A stretch of 64,000 nt of DNA from Xiphydria camelus. Lineage: Eukaryota; Arthropoda; Insecta; Hymenoptera; Xiphydriidae. A model generated the notes under the pieces. The model had not been told where the DNA came from. It did no database searches and was given only the letters and a program-made list of their open reading frames with translations. The translations under genes were made by a program, and so were the position numbers. Shown in pieces: positions 44,304-55,559 of the stretch. The stretch lies in assembly GCA_963678675.1 (NCBI GenBank), contig OY783195.1, positions 10,938,479 to 11,002,478 of the forward strand. Reading direction: 5' to 3'. Every line of letters begins with the position of its first letter. The stretch's first letter is position 1.

Positions 44304-44731
44304 ATGATGTCCCTATTAGTATTTGCTAACAAAACAAAAGAAAGAGCTAGTGCTTTTTGCGTTTCAGAAAAATCATCTGTTTCTAAAAATCGTTTATGGT
44401 GGATTTATTCGGTAAGCTACTGTGATGAAGACGGTGATGATGTGGACCAAGAAGTCAATATGGGAGACTTTGTTATAGTTCGGTATGCCGCTAAGAAAAG
44501 TTTCCGCTATTTTGCTGGTTGCGTAGAGGCTTACGAACAAGGTGAATATACTACTTCATTCCTAAAAATTGTGGGCAATAGCTTTGTATACCCAGCAGAA
44601 GAGGATGTTGATACAATCGCACCAGAAAAAATGTTGTAAAAATATTACCAAAACCATCTGCAATAAAAGCTACCAAACGGTCCGCTTGCCAACTACAATT
44701 TCAATTCGATTTTTCGGAATATAACATGTAG
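44304..44731 (+). pseudogene. Element E transposase C-terminal exon
   Basis: An AG acceptor at about 44290 precedes this exon. The frame includes DVDQEVNMGDFVIVRYAAKK, then YTTSFLKIVGNSFVYPAEED and DTIAPEKML, the small C-terminal domain of many insect pogo transposases. A stop at 44637-44639 interrupts it; reading through gives KILPKPSAIKATKRSACQLQ and FDFSEYNM-stop at 44729-44731, which looks like the true end. The helix-turn-helix and DDE parts are absent from E, so the element depends on another transposase. Related to the C-terminal domain at 35694. Confidence 0.7.
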
Positions 44732-45238
44732 GTATTAATTAGTTAGTAATTTGTTCATTTTTTTGTGTTGGAACTTACCTCAATAAAAATTTGATATTCA
44801 AAAATGTTTTTTTAAGCAACCTATAATTCGGAGTATAAAACTCAAAATAAAACGGCATGTCCCAGTATAGACCTATATGCGTCCCACTAACTATAAGGAC
44901 GATGGGTGGTCTATGCTGGGACAAGTGGTTCATACTGGGTCAAAGGGCGAATACCCGTTGATCTCTCAACTTATCCCATAATCCACCTGTATCCAATTAA
45001 GACATACCTGGACTAATTAATTGAGACTTTGAGTCATTAGAAACAACAAATAATAAACACTCTGGAACAAAAAAATTAAAACTGTCCCACTATAGACCAC
45101 TCTCCCCTATATGAGTCGATTTGTCACAATTTTGTCCCACACTTCGCTTTCCTTATAATGATTTTTGGCAAATAACTTGCTTAACAGTTAATTTTTTTGT
45201 GATTAAGTTTAAGCAAATATTACTCATGAAAAAAAATT

Positions 45239-45578
45239 ATTGTAACATAATTGACCTTTAATAAATAAATTGACAAAACTTACTTCTGGCAGTTTCTTTC
45301 TCGATTTTCGCGAAAACTACTCATCGAAAGGTACCAAAATTTGGTGTTGCTGTAAAGCATTTTTAAAGAGCTTTCCAACGCTTATCACACATGGGGGATT
45401 GCTATTTAAGATTACAAAGTTGGGGGGGCTACCCCTAAGGGGGTTGGGGTGGGTGCGTCTCCGATTATGTCATTTTGGTTCCCCCTCTTCACTGCCGAAA
45501 CCATATTTTTGTTTTTTAGAAAATCTCTGTAACTTTCTGAGATATTGGGGTGGCAAGTTTTCAAAATGTCACCCTGTA
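45239..45578. mobile_element. Family 2 element, right half only
   Basis: Matches 16675-17015 and ends GTCACCCTGTA at 45578. The left half is absent, so it is a truncated copy. Confidence 0.85.
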
Positions 45579-46736
45579 TGTTATTGCATGGAAATAATTG
45601 CAGTAATGGAAATGCTCGTTATAATTTTCTGAATTCAAGGAAAAAGAAACAATATTTTTAAAGTAATTAGGAATGGAGATACAGGCATTTAAAGTCATAC
45701 ATATATATTCTTTCACATACATTGTTGTCGTATGCGTGTGGTCGCATTTGTGTACGCATTTCCGATCATCGCCGAACAGTCAACGATGAAAGCCGGAATA
45801 TATCTTACACATTCAATGGCGCGTGTGTGTGTTTGATCGCATCTATGTATACACATTTCCGATCATGGCCGACTATCGCCGAAGATTGCCGGAATTTTTG
45901 TGACATTTTGACATACTTATAGATATCGGCCGAGAAATCTAAAATTCTCGAGTTTTAGGCGGGAGGGGCATGGATTCGAGTTGTGTGTTAAGGATGAATC
46001 TCTGTTAATATGTAACTTATAAAATTTATTCTGGACTCTATCAATAGGGAATAACCAATTTATATGGCGTAACTAAGCATAGTTTTGGTTATAACCATAC
46101 ATTTATTGAGAACATTCGATGTAAAAATTGAGGGGTGAAGGGGGCAGAAATTTTTTCTGTAAAGATACACGGGTGCTGCGACGTTGAACGAACATGCCGC
46201 GAGACACTGCCGTGTCTCTTGATACGCGTATGTGCATCGCCGTATACGCGCAAGTGTGACTCGCGCCGCGAAGCGAGCGATCGCAAGGTTATCGTTGGAA
46301 CTCGATTTTTCTTATTCCGGTCGCAGTCGAGTCAGAGATTATTGGATGTGCACGTCATCGCTGACTAACGCGTCCATGACGTCGCATTGCTTTCGAATCA
46401 GTGAGGAGTATAGTGCGGGAGCAATATAATCGAAGAGATTCTTAGCAACAACCGTGTCATGTGGCCAATGTGTGATTATACATTATACATAATTTTAAAC
46501 GGCGCGAGTATTTCTATCCTCTTACGTGGCATATTTTTCCAGGCTTTAACTTGAATTAAGCTGGAATGCCTCGATAATAAATTACGCTCTAGCTCAGAAA
46601 TATAGCATTTTTAAATCTTGGGTTCATATCGAGATTTAGTGAGAAAACCGTACCTAGGAATATACTGTGATAGATTTTAGACTCAGGTCGTTCCAAGTTG
46701 TATACAAAATACAGTACTTCAGACATCACTATCTAT
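45579..46736. other. Non-coding, with a diverged direct repeat at 45730-45905
   Basis: ACGCATTTCCGATCATCGCCG near 45756 recurs as ACACATTTCCGATCATGGCCG near 45851, about 95 bp apart, each preceded by GTGTG and GATCGCAT or GGTCGCAT. The rest (45910-46736) has GC-rich patches at 46190-46280 but no recognised gene. Confidence 0.45.
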
Positions 46737-47359
46737 AAGGTAAAAGGGGCATATATTGACACCACTTTACTTACTGGTCTAAAATATATTGCAAACTGAA
46801 GTTATCAGATTTGATAAGGTATGGATAAGCAAGCCTGACTCTCTCTTTGTATGATATAAGACGTATTTTATTTGACTACTTATCGTTTTTGAACAATGAT
46901 TTAAAAAAAAATAAAGTTAGATGTCAATCTTATCCCATATTCTGTTTAAGATTGACACCTGTTAAAATTTTAGTCTATACTGCATGAAATCGGCTAAAAA
47001 TCCCAATTTTTGTTTATTGCATTCCCAAATTGACATCAGTAGGTGATTTTGTATCGAGATTAAATTATAATAGTCATTTTATTTATAAATTTTTGCCACT
47101 TTAAAAAGACCTAAAGTTTCTAAAAGTTTTCTTCGTCGAAAGTAGGACATGCACGCCCACGTCAAAACTTAACGACACTGAATCTGGTGATCATCATGAA
47201 AGCGCTGATAATCACGCGCGGCGTCAGGCGGCGGTCCATATGCGGTATTTATTAAGGTAAACACAAGAACAGTATTATACGAGTTATTAGCAGAAAGTAA
47301 TAAGATTCAGAAAATGTGTCAATGTTAACCCAGGGTCAATGTTCGTCCGCGTTACCCTA
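46737..47359. mobile_element. Possible pogo-type element with ATTGACA motifs
   Basis: Left TAAGGTAAAAGGGGCATATA and right complement TAGGGTAACGCGGACGAACA are imperfect inverted repeats. GTCAAT or ATTGACA motifs recur near both ends and inside. The right boundary is where the Tc1 element begins. No coding sequence was recognised. The call is tentative. Confidence 0.4.
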
Positions 47360-47711
47360 TACAGTGCCATGCAAAAGTACTGGCACAATCAACATTTATG
47401 GTAAGGAGGCATAAAGGTTTTCTATTTAGTTTTTTGTTATATAATATTCCTTAATTAAATGTAGATTATAAAACACACTATTGAACTTTAATACCACTAT
47501 GTATGTTGAAATTAAAAATTAGAAAAGCTAGAAAGCAGAAATGTTCCATGCGCAAAAGTATTGGCACGCCGATTTCTTTGGGTTCTCGTAGGTTAGAGAA
47601 GCTTCGAGACTATGGATATTGTATTTATAAGGCAGTGCAGCGGGGAGCACTGTAGTCATTTGTATTGATTTGAGTTCAGTTTCAACTTAAAAATCACGTG
47701 ATATTATCAAC

Positions 47712-47768
47712 ATGGACCGAAAACAAAAAGAGACGAGTGAAAATGAACGAAAAATTATTTTAGATTTA
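47712..47768 (+). pseudogene. Tc1 transposase N-terminal stub
   Basis: MDRKQKETSENERKIILDL is a typical start of a Tc1 DNA-binding domain, 350 bp inside the left terminus. Homology ends after about 19 codons, where a GC-rich stretch begins at about 47770. The long frames that continue through the triplet repeat are artefacts. Confidence 0.6.
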
Positions 47769-47885
47769 TGCCCCCTACTCGCTTCCCTTGTCAACCCCCG
47801 GGGGGCTATCGCCCCTGCGCCGCTATCGCGGCGCTCCCTCATGCTTCTGCAGCAGCATCATGTCGTTGCTCTTTTCTCCGTTCAA

Positions 47886-48071
47886 TACGTCGTCGTCGTC
47901 GCCATCCTCGTCGTCGCCGTCCTCGTCGTCGTCGCCGTCCTCGTCGTCGTCGCCGTCCTCGTCATCGTCGTCGCCGTCCTCGTCGTCGTCGTCGTCCTCG
48001 TCGTCGTCGTCGCCGTCCTCGTCCTCGTCGTCGCCGTCCTCGTCATCGCCGTCCTCGCCGTCCTCGTCCTC
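47886..48071. repeat. Triplet microsatellite, GTC/CTC-rich
   Basis: About 185 bp of CGT, CGTC and CCTCGTC triplets, open in every forward frame and on the reverse strand. A related CTC run continues at 50752-50770 on the other side of the palindromic element, so the element inserted into, or expanded beside, this repeat. Confidence 0.9.
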
Positions 48072-50751
48072 TAGACTAAGAGCTAGTGACATTTTTCAGT
48101 GATTATTTAGTTAAGGCCTATTTTTTGAGAGAATGTTGTGGGGGGCATGTCTAAGTGCCATCCGTGAGGATTAACCTTGAGAGCGGTATGGGAGGCTGGC
48201 GGAACGCCCCCAACTTGTAAAAAATAGTGCACAAAATTATTATTTAGTTAAAAGGCTGAAATTTTGTTTACTATTCATCTGGTAGTCCACAATTATGAAT
48301 ATAAATTGGCGGATCGATTGGCCGGCATTAAAAAGGTGGCGGATCATCCTAAATACGTCGTGTGAACAATAAAATTTTTATTATTTATTGAGGCAACTGT
48401 TTCAAGTGGAAATTTAAATTGGCGGAACAAAATATTGGCATTAACTACCTGGCGGAACGGTTTAAACATCCATTGTGCGCGCCTCGATTTCGTGTTGTTT
48501 GCCGCAGAATTTTTTGTATTAGGAATGCTTCTAATATAGATAATGATTTTGTTTATTTTCTGGAATCTTTTTAGTAATAATAGTAATTTAGTTTTTCCCT
48601 GGAGTTAATATTTTAGCGCTCATTCAATATTGATGAGCTTCAATATATCAATCAAACATCAGTCTTATGTTAGGACACTCTACATTTTATTTGTGATGTC
48701 GGAAGTTTTAACAATTTTTAAAACGGATGAATGATATAATTTTTTTTTAGAATACCCTTTTGGCATTTGACCGACGATATAGTGCTTTATACAAATATAA
48801 CGAGGTGCGTGAAGTGGAAGAATATTTTTAACAGAAATTTTTTTAAAGCGAACTAATTTCTTAGAGTAGTTATCGACTTACAAATATATGGTAGGTACTT
48901 CGTATAAAGACAATTTTAATACCGTCAGTTGTTCGATCATCTAATCATCTTCTGTGTCCGGCCAGTCAGAATCATCACCTTCGTCAACAGAATCCAGATC
49001 ACTAGATGCTCGGGAGCCTATGTCTATAAATTTAAACAAATTGATTAGAAAAATGTAATATTTTTTGTCTATATTTACTGTTAAATCTGCATACCTGATT
49101 CAATGTCACTGTTCACATTCTCAAGAGCTCAACCTTCTCAACATTCTCAAGAGCTCTGCCTGGCTTCCACGCCCTTACAGGGTGTGATTACAACCCTTCC
49201 CGTAAAGGAAAAAATAAATCATATCAGTTATTGAAGGCGTTCTATAATTATCAAAAGGCATTTGAAGACCTAGGCAAAGATGATGTTGACACTTCAGCAG
49301 TGTTTCCTGTTTTGCAAGAATTTATCTGCCAGATGTATGGTGTCAAAAACGCAGACACCGTTAATGAAGCTCGTTTGGTACTCTTTAACGAAGCTTATAA
49401 AGTTGCAGACACTCTACGTACTCATTTGCAAAAAACATCCGCAATTGCGACGCATCAAACTTGCCACCATGCTCAACTGAAGTGCAACAGCAACTACTGC
49501 GGAGCTCGTAAATTGCCAGTATCTGGCTAAATGCAAATTTGCAACAATCAACGGACAAATCTCCAGAAAACCATGGCTGGTGCATCAACGACGGCAAGTA
49601 TGAATTCGTCTGGTTTCAGGGAGATCAATTGCCTGAATTTCTTGGAGATGTACTTGTTGAAGATTCCAATAAAAGCGACAATGATTGCAACAGTGACATT
49701 GAATCAGGTATGCAGATTTAACAGTAAATATAAACAAAAAATATTACATTTTTCTAATCAATTTGTTTAAATTTATAGACGTAGGCTCCCGAGCATCTAG
49801 TGATCTGAATTCAGTTGACGAAGGTGACGATTCTGACTGGCCGGACACAGAAGATGATTAGATGATCGAACAACTGACGGTATTAAAATTGTCTTTATAT
49901 GAAGTACCTACCATATATTTGTAAGTCGATAAATACTCTAAGAAATTAGTTCGCTTTAAAAAAATTTCTGTTAAAAATATTCTTTCACTTCACGCACCTC
50001 GTTATATTTGTATAAAGCACTATATCGTCGGTCAAATGCCAAAAGGGTATTTAAAAAAAAATTATATCATTCATCCGTTTTAAAAATTGTTAAAACATCT
50101 GATATCACAAATAAAATGTTGAGTGTCCTAACATAAGACTGATGTTTGATTGATATATTGAAGCTCATCAATATTGAATGAGCGCTAAAATTTTAACTCC
50201 AGGGAAACTAAATTACTATTATTACTAAAAAGATTCCAGAAAATAAACAAAATCATTATCTATATTAGAAGCATTCCTAATATAAAAAATTCTGCGGCAA
50301 ACAACACGAAATCGAGGCGCGCACAATGGATGTTTAAACCGTTCCGCCAGGTAGTTAATGCCAATATTTCGTTCCGCCAATTTAAATTTCCACTTGAAAC
50401 AGTTGCCTCAATAACATATTAAAAATTGAGGCTTAACTAAATAATAAAAATTTTATTGTTCACACGACGTATTTAGGATGATCCGCCACCTTTTTAATGC
50501 CGGCCAATCGATCCGCCAATTTATATTCATAATTGTGGACTACCAGATGAATAGTAAACAAAATTTCAGCCTTAACTAAATAATAATTTTGTGCACTATT
50601 TTTTACAAGTTGGGGGCGTTCCGCCAGCCTTCCATACCGCTATCAAGGCTAATCCTCACGGATGGCACTTAGACATGCCCCCCACAACATTCTCTCAAAA
50701 AATAGGCCTTAACTAAATAATCACTGAAAAATGTCACTAGCTCTTAGTCTA
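48072..50751. mobile_element. 2.7-kb palindromic element with 1-kb arms
   Basis: The termini TAGACTAAGAGCTAGTGAC pair with the complement ending at 50751. The arms are 48072-49113 and 49689-50751, very similar, with a 575-bp spacer. Repeated TTAGTTAAGGC and TGGCGGA..C motifs lie in each arm. The spacer and right arm together encode a protein C-terminus; the left arm carries an inverted second copy of its last exon. The superfamily is unknown. Confidence 0.85.
49140..49861 (+). pseudogene. C-terminal part of a transposon-linked protein with HALTGCD motif
   Basis: From 49150 the frame reads LPGFHALTGCDYNPSRKGKN, then FICQMYGVKNADTVNEARLV and FNEAYK. A shift near 49490 leads to NHGWCINDGKYEFVWFQGDQ and LPEFL, then SDIES. 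A GT-AG intron (about 49709-49778) joins to a last exon ending DDSDWPDTEDD-stop at 49861. The order H-A-TGCD, YG...NEAR, NGW...WFxGDQLP is one I recall from many uncharacterised arthropod proteins thought to come from mobile elements; its biochemical role is unknown to me. The N-terminal part is missing. The last exon is duplicated in inverted orientation at 48950-49025. Confidence 0.65.
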
Positions 50752-51322
50752 CTCCTCCTCCTCCTCCTCCAACAACCGTCCGTGCTTCGCGCATCCGATT
50801 CAAAGTCGCCGGGGTTTTTGGCGACACATTTATTCGAAAACTATTTCATATAATAGAAGAAAAGGACATGAACAGCAAAAATCGTATGAAGAGATGGGGC
50901 AAGGATTGGGCAAGGAATTGTTTACGATAATGTCGTGCGAAATCGATCGTGGCGCAAGCGAGATGAAATGTCACAATCAACATCAAAAGCTGATATTCAT
51001 CAAAAGAAAGCTTTGGTGTCTGTTTTGTGGGATTATAAAGGTATTATTTTTTCGAATAACTCCAAAGGAACCAAAATATCAATTCACAGAAGTGTATTGT
51101 CTCTCATCAGCTAATGCAATTAAATCAAGAAGTGAAGAAAAAACGGCCAAAACTGGCATCTCGTGAAGGCGTTATTTTCCGTTACGATAATGCCACACAT
51201 CTTAGGTCACTCGCCAAAAATTGTTGGAGCTAAACTGGGTAGTAATGCCTCATCCATCATATAGCCCGGACCTTGCTCCAGCAGACTAATATTTATTCCG
51301 TTATCTTCAAAACCATTTTTAA

Positions 51323-52577
51323 CCCTCCGAAAACACACCTATTTTTTCAATTTGACCCCAACAACTTTGAGTGCCCACCATTTTTGATAGACTGATACGA
51401 TCAGCTTAAAGAAATGCTGGGATATTCTTTCAACATCTTTGAATAAATTGTCATGAATAAGAAGGTCTATTAAATTTATTTTCACATTTAAAGAAATTGC
51501 CAAAAAAAAGTGTTCGAAAACGATGTAATTTACGAGAAGAGTCATATCTTTTTTCTTTTATAATATTTCTTGCTAAAAATTTAGCAGTACATTCTTGAAA
51601 TATCATAGAAAAAAGACAAAAATTGTACTTAATTGTACCTTTAAAAAAAGGTATTTATTTTGCCAGGTGACGATGGGGGTTTTGAAGCTACAAGGAATCT
51701 AGAAGTTTTGAAGAAAAATCGTATAAAAATTTATTTATCATTATAAAAATGTTAATATTTTATTATTTAAATGAATATAAATGAAAGAAATGTAGCTTCT
51801 AACTAAAATATAATACATAATATCTTATTTAATCGTTTCCGGCGCAATCATTACACAAGTAAGCCCGATGATCTTCACACATTGGTCGATAACAACTAGG
51901 ACACTGCATCTTTGTCTTTTTATCATCTTCGCGAGAACAGAGTGCACGCCTTACTCGTTTATTGTACTCCGGCCGATTAACTTTCGGCACAGTTGATGTA
52001 TTACCAAGAATGAGCTGTATACCTTTGCGAATGTCTGATCGCAGCATCTCATTTTTCAGCTTATTATGCAAGTATGGTGTGACCAAATGTAAAACAAGCT
52101 GCTTTATGGCAGCTGGAGCAGATAATTTCATTTCTGCTTCATTTGTTTCGGCATACTTACAAGTATACAAAATTCTTGCATTTTTACTTGCGCTTGATCA
52201 AGTATGCCTAAAAAAACGCATCGGCCAACATTTTGTTGTACGAGTAATAGTGTATGTGTGGCACAACTTATCAAAACCGTCGGTACCGCCTTTCGTTACA
52301 TTATAAAATTAAATTTACTTACTTGTAGAAAATAAACGCTTTGCAGAGAAAACCGACAGCTAGTACACAATGGGTTCAGAGTGACCCCACACCAACTTTG
52401 AACTATGCTCAACACCTATTGAGCATTGCTATGTACAAATACAGCGTGTTAACGTATTCTTAGTAACCCAAACTACAGCTAGAGAGCCTTAGACCCGCCA
52501 ATTTCGAAGATGCTTTAATGTTATTTTCAATCAAACTCGAGGTTGGGGTCAAATTGACCCCTTGTGTTCTCGAAGGG
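51323..52577 (-). mobile_element. piggyBac deletion derivative in the mariner
   Basis: TTAA at 51319-51322 and 52578-52581; termini CCCTCCGAAAACACACC and complement of CCCTTCGAGAACACAAGG, each followed by TCAATTTGACCCC. These are textbook piggyBac features. Only the end of the transposase gene and the 5' UTR remain. Confidence 0.9.
51829..52310 (-). pseudogene. piggyBac transposase C-terminus
   Basis: From about 52288 the frame reads GGTDGFDKLCHTYTITRTTK and CWPMRFF, matching the GVD..D..C..Y...R.T.RWP block of piggyBac enzymes including its third catalytic Asp region. One base out of frame follows ILDQAQV, then NARILYTCKYAETNEAEM. The last 113 residues end with a cysteine-rich domain (CSREDDKKTKMQCPSCYRPM, CEDHRAYLCNDC) that binds the termini in the family. 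Everything upstream of GGTDG is deleted and replaced by 5' terminal sequence. Inactive. Confidence 0.82.
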
Positions 52578-52819
52578 TTAAGTGGAAAGATACTCGATTC
52601 ACATGAGGTTATCAAAAATGAGTTGATTCAGTTTTTTGGATCTAATTATAAAGATCAAACTTTCTTCGAATGCGGAATTATGCAGCTGCCTAATAGATTG
52701 GGAAAGGTCATTCAACAAAATGGTCAATATATCATTGGTTGATGTTTGTTATTTATTTATATTAATAAAATCACTTTGAAATTCATGAAAAAAACTATAT
52801 TACTTTTCGAACAACCCAA

Positions 52820-53295
52820 TACTATGAAGCATAGGGGTGGTGGCGTACTTGTTTGGGGCTGCATGGCTGCCTCTGGGGTAGGAGAGTTAGTTTTCATAGA
52901 AAATACTATGGATAAAATGGTTTATTTAAATATCTTAAAAAATAACGTAAAAAAAGTGCTGAGAAACTGAGACTTGGGTCGAACTTTTATTTTCAACATG
53001 ACAATGATCCAAAGCATACAGCTTACGTTGTTCACCAACGGGTTTGCATTTAATATCCCGCATGTTCTACCAACTCCCCATAATCCCCCGATTTAAATCC
53101 AATTGAAAACCTTTGCGAGGAACTCGACAGACGCGTAAGGAAATGAATATTAGTAGTAAAATTCAATTAAAAGAAACACTGTTAAATGAATGGAATAAAA
53201 TTGAGTCGAAGATTACGCAAAATTTAGTTCATTCAATGCCGAACAGGTTGAGGGAGGTATTGAAAAAAAAGGTAGGTAATGCGACAAGATATTAA
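52820..53295 (+). pseudogene. Tc1 transposase C-terminal half
   Basis: Directly after the mariner and its TA: MKHRGGGVLVWGCMAASGVG and ENTMDKMVYLNILKNN, then (shifted near 52969) FYFQHDNDPKHTA with the second catalytic Asp, a decayed P.LNPIENL, and finally KIESKITQNLVHSMPNRLRE with VGNATRY-stop. This is the usual Tc1 order. Breaks near 52969 and 53095. It is the source of the copy at 42246-42720. Confidence 0.85.
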
Positions 53296-53382
53296 TAAAA
53301 AGAAAGATATTTTTGCCAATATTTTTGCACATGAAAAATGTTTGCCGTTACGTTTTCACAATTTTTATTTTCAATAAATGTA

Positions 53383-54304
53383 GGGGAGATCGGGAGATTA
53401 TGAGGCGGGTTTTGTTTTTGTAAAAAAAGTATAATGAAAAAACTTTTTTTCTGCCCATAAATTTTGTCAAACCGTGAGTAAGCATAACAACACTTAAAAA
53501 AAAGATGGATTTGCTGAAATTTAAAAAAAATCCTATAAGTTTGGCCTGTTAGCTCGAAAGTTGGTTTTTCTGGATTTTTACAATGTTCGGGGGGTTGTGA
53601 GACACGCCTTTAAATCATAGAAAGTGGCATACGTTTATCAAAATAGTTTATTCAAGTTAAAAAAAGAAAGCAAATGTTGCGGCTTATAATGTATTCAAGT
53701 TTAAAAAGGTTAGATTTTTACATATAACTAATAAACAAGTTTTAGGTGCGACTCGCTATAAAATAAAAAAAATCATTTGAAGAAGGCTAAATTAATTAAA
53801 AAGCAATTAAAATTGCACAAAACGTGCAGTGTTCACAAGAAATTCAAAATACGCCCATAAAATACGATTTTTATTAAATCGCTTTTAGAAATAGCGTCTC
53901 ACAACCCCCCGAAAATGTTATCTCACGACCCCCCGCAAGTTCAATATTTTTAAAATAGCCACCGCTTCATGGACATATAAAATGTTTATCCAAATTCTTT
54001 TTGTGTGTCAAAAGGCTACTCACCACAAGGAATGATTTATATCTATACACTCTTTCGTGAACAGCTTGAAAACATGAGTGAAAATACTGCAAACACAAAT
54101 AGTCGAAAAAACTTTAAAACACAAAATTGAAGTTGCAATCTGAAGAGATACTAAGAATCCGTGTCAAGGCGACGAGTGTCAAATGAAAATGGAGATACAG
54201 GACGAGAATGAAGTTTGACAGTCATTGGTACATGTCGCACTTTTCAATTCAGTGCTGTGAGCTTGTCTCACGACCCCCGTGTCTCACAATCCCCCGATCT
54301 CTCC
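53383..54304. mobile_element. Element F, copy 3 (F3)
   Basis: Inverted relative to F1 and F2, flanked by TA (53381-53382 and 54305-54306). It lies in the Tc1 3' UTR. It is nearly identical to F1 from about 41374 on, and differs from F2. Confidence 0.88.
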
Positions 54305-54683
54305 TAGTAATATTACAATTTTATTATATGTGTTTAAACCTACAATAATAAGTACATATTACAGTGAAAAATATTAAATAAAATGTCTTTTATTCAATAG
54401 TTCCTCTAACACTTTTAACCCTTTCGGTCACTGTGTCGTCCATTTATGCGCAACTGATTGCGTTTTGCCACATAAACACGACGTAGTCAATTGATGGCAT
54501 CCCATTTGAAGTGCGTTAGTCACATTTAGCGAAAGATCAATTTTTCAAGTAAAGGGTTATAGCACCTCCAATGATCCAAAACCACTAATCAAATATTTTT
54601 TCACCTGATCAAAAAAATTCGTGACTAAAAGGGTTAAACAAAATCCTTATCTGTGTCAATACTTTTGCATGCCACTGTATGTA

Positions 54684-55000
54684 TACCGGGTGATTCTTTA
54701 ATATTGCGACAAACTTCAAGGATGGGTTCTTTGGATGAAAATAAGAAAAAAAGTTCCTATGAACATGAAATGATATTTAATACTCCTAAGAGAAGACCCT
54801 ATTACAAAAAATAAATAAAATGGAAGCTCTGCAAAAATATACTTCCTATTTATTAGTATAGAAAATTTGTATAAAAATGAACACCCTGTTTATTGAAACT
54901 CAGCGTTTCCGCGGACCCATATTCATAGGAACTTCTTTCTTATTTTCATCCAAGGAACCCGTCCTTGAAGTTTGTCGCAATATTAAAGAATCACCCGGTA
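54684..55000. mobile_element. MITE with TACCGGGTGATTC termini
   Basis: A 317-bp inverted repeat; the arms TACCGGGTGATTCTTTAATA and complement pair for about 75 bp; flanked by TA (54682-54683 and 55001-55002). It lies a few bases beyond the Tc1 right end. Confidence 0.85.
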
Positions 55001-55559
55001 TATTTCTCTAAGCCATTATTTTTGTGCACAACTAAATAACTTGAAAATTACACGTTTGATTCAGATAATTTTTTAAAAATTACATATCTTCGAGAAGGTT
55101 TATAGCACTTTTTTATGGCTGCGTGGTGAAAATTAATTTTTATTACATTTCAAAGAATGATTGAATGGAATAACGAATTAATGGATGAACTGGCGGACTT
55201 ACTAACGGACATATAGACAGACTGACAGATTGTTTTTTAAACTTAAAATTTCAATTTAATTTTTTTATTTCTTCATTAAATGTTTTTGAATGGATAGATT
55301 GAGGGACTTTTCTAAGAAAAAATTAAGTTTATTTGTCAATCACTTGAAAAATACGTATCTCATTTAGATAATTTTATTCTAAATCACATAGCATATCTTA
55401 AAAAAAGATTTTAATAATATTTTATAGCCGTGTAATGAAAATTTCTTTTTCTCCCCATTTATGGAGATATTGATTTTTAAAATAATGAATCAATAGATCT
55501 TAAATGTCGGCCAATTTTAATAGTGACAATTAATGATAATCCAATTGAAATGAATAAAA
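55001..55559. repeat. Non-coding, with a diverged ~310-bp direct repeat
   Basis: ACTTGAAAA..TAC followed by TTAGATAATTTT-like sequence, then TTTATAGC.GTG..GTGAAAAT, occurs at 55029-55140 and again at 55343-55450. Copies are quite diverged. They might belong to the element that carries the helicase remnant. Confidence 0.5.

Larger units (their letters stand above)
38940..45107 (+). mobile_element. Element E: pogo-like DNA transposon with TA duplication
   Basis: Termini GGGGAGAGTGGTCTATAG and complement, flanked by TA (38938-38939 and 45108-45109). The terminal motif is repeated inside both ends: GGTTCATA.TGGGAC at 38966, GGTTCATAGTGGGAC near 40520 and 40545, GGTCTGTAGTGGGAC near 40572, and complements near 44865-44940. 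A transposase C-terminus survives at 44304-44731; the catalytic part is deleted. Inside are the ACGTC-rich element (38995-40192), F1 (41240-42162), an imported Tc1/mariner/piggyBac block (42163-43255) and F2 (43328-44247). AAATCCA motifs repeat near 40760, 40915, 41185 and 41215. Confidence 0.85.
50860..52819 (+). mobile_element. mariner element, 5'-truncated, split by piggyBac
   Basis: The left part (50860-51318) in shifting frames gives VRNRSWRKRDE, VLWDYKGIIFFE, SEVYCLSSANAIKSRSEEK, GVIFRYDNATHLRSL (DNA-type catalytic Asp) and a decayed PDLAPSDY-like motif. The right part (52582-52742) gives DSHEVIKNELIQFFGSNYK and LGKVIQQNGQYI-stop, the mariner C-terminus, then the terminal repeat TTACTTTTCGAACAACCCAA ending at 52819, followed by TA. 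It inserted in the Tc1 transposase gene. The left terminus is not found. Confidence 0.8.
47362..54677 (+). mobile_element. Tc1-like transposon hosting several nested elements
   Basis: Left CAGTGCCATGCAAAAGTAC and right CTTTTGCATGCCACTG are inverted, flanked by TA (47360-47361 and 54678-54679). The transposase start (MDRKQKETSENERKIILDL, 47712-47768) and C-terminal half (52820-53295) are on the plus strand. Between them lie a triplet repeat, the 2.7-kb palindrome (48072-50751) and a mariner with a piggyBac inside. F3 lies in the 3' UTR. The catalytic middle of the transposase around the first Asp is missing. Without insertions it would be under 2 kb, usual for Tc1. Confidence 0.85.

Noticed and set aside
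47712..48102. Long open frames of 100-120 codons on both strands
   Set aside because: They run through a GTC/CTC triplet repeat that is open in every frame; the peptides are simple repeats.
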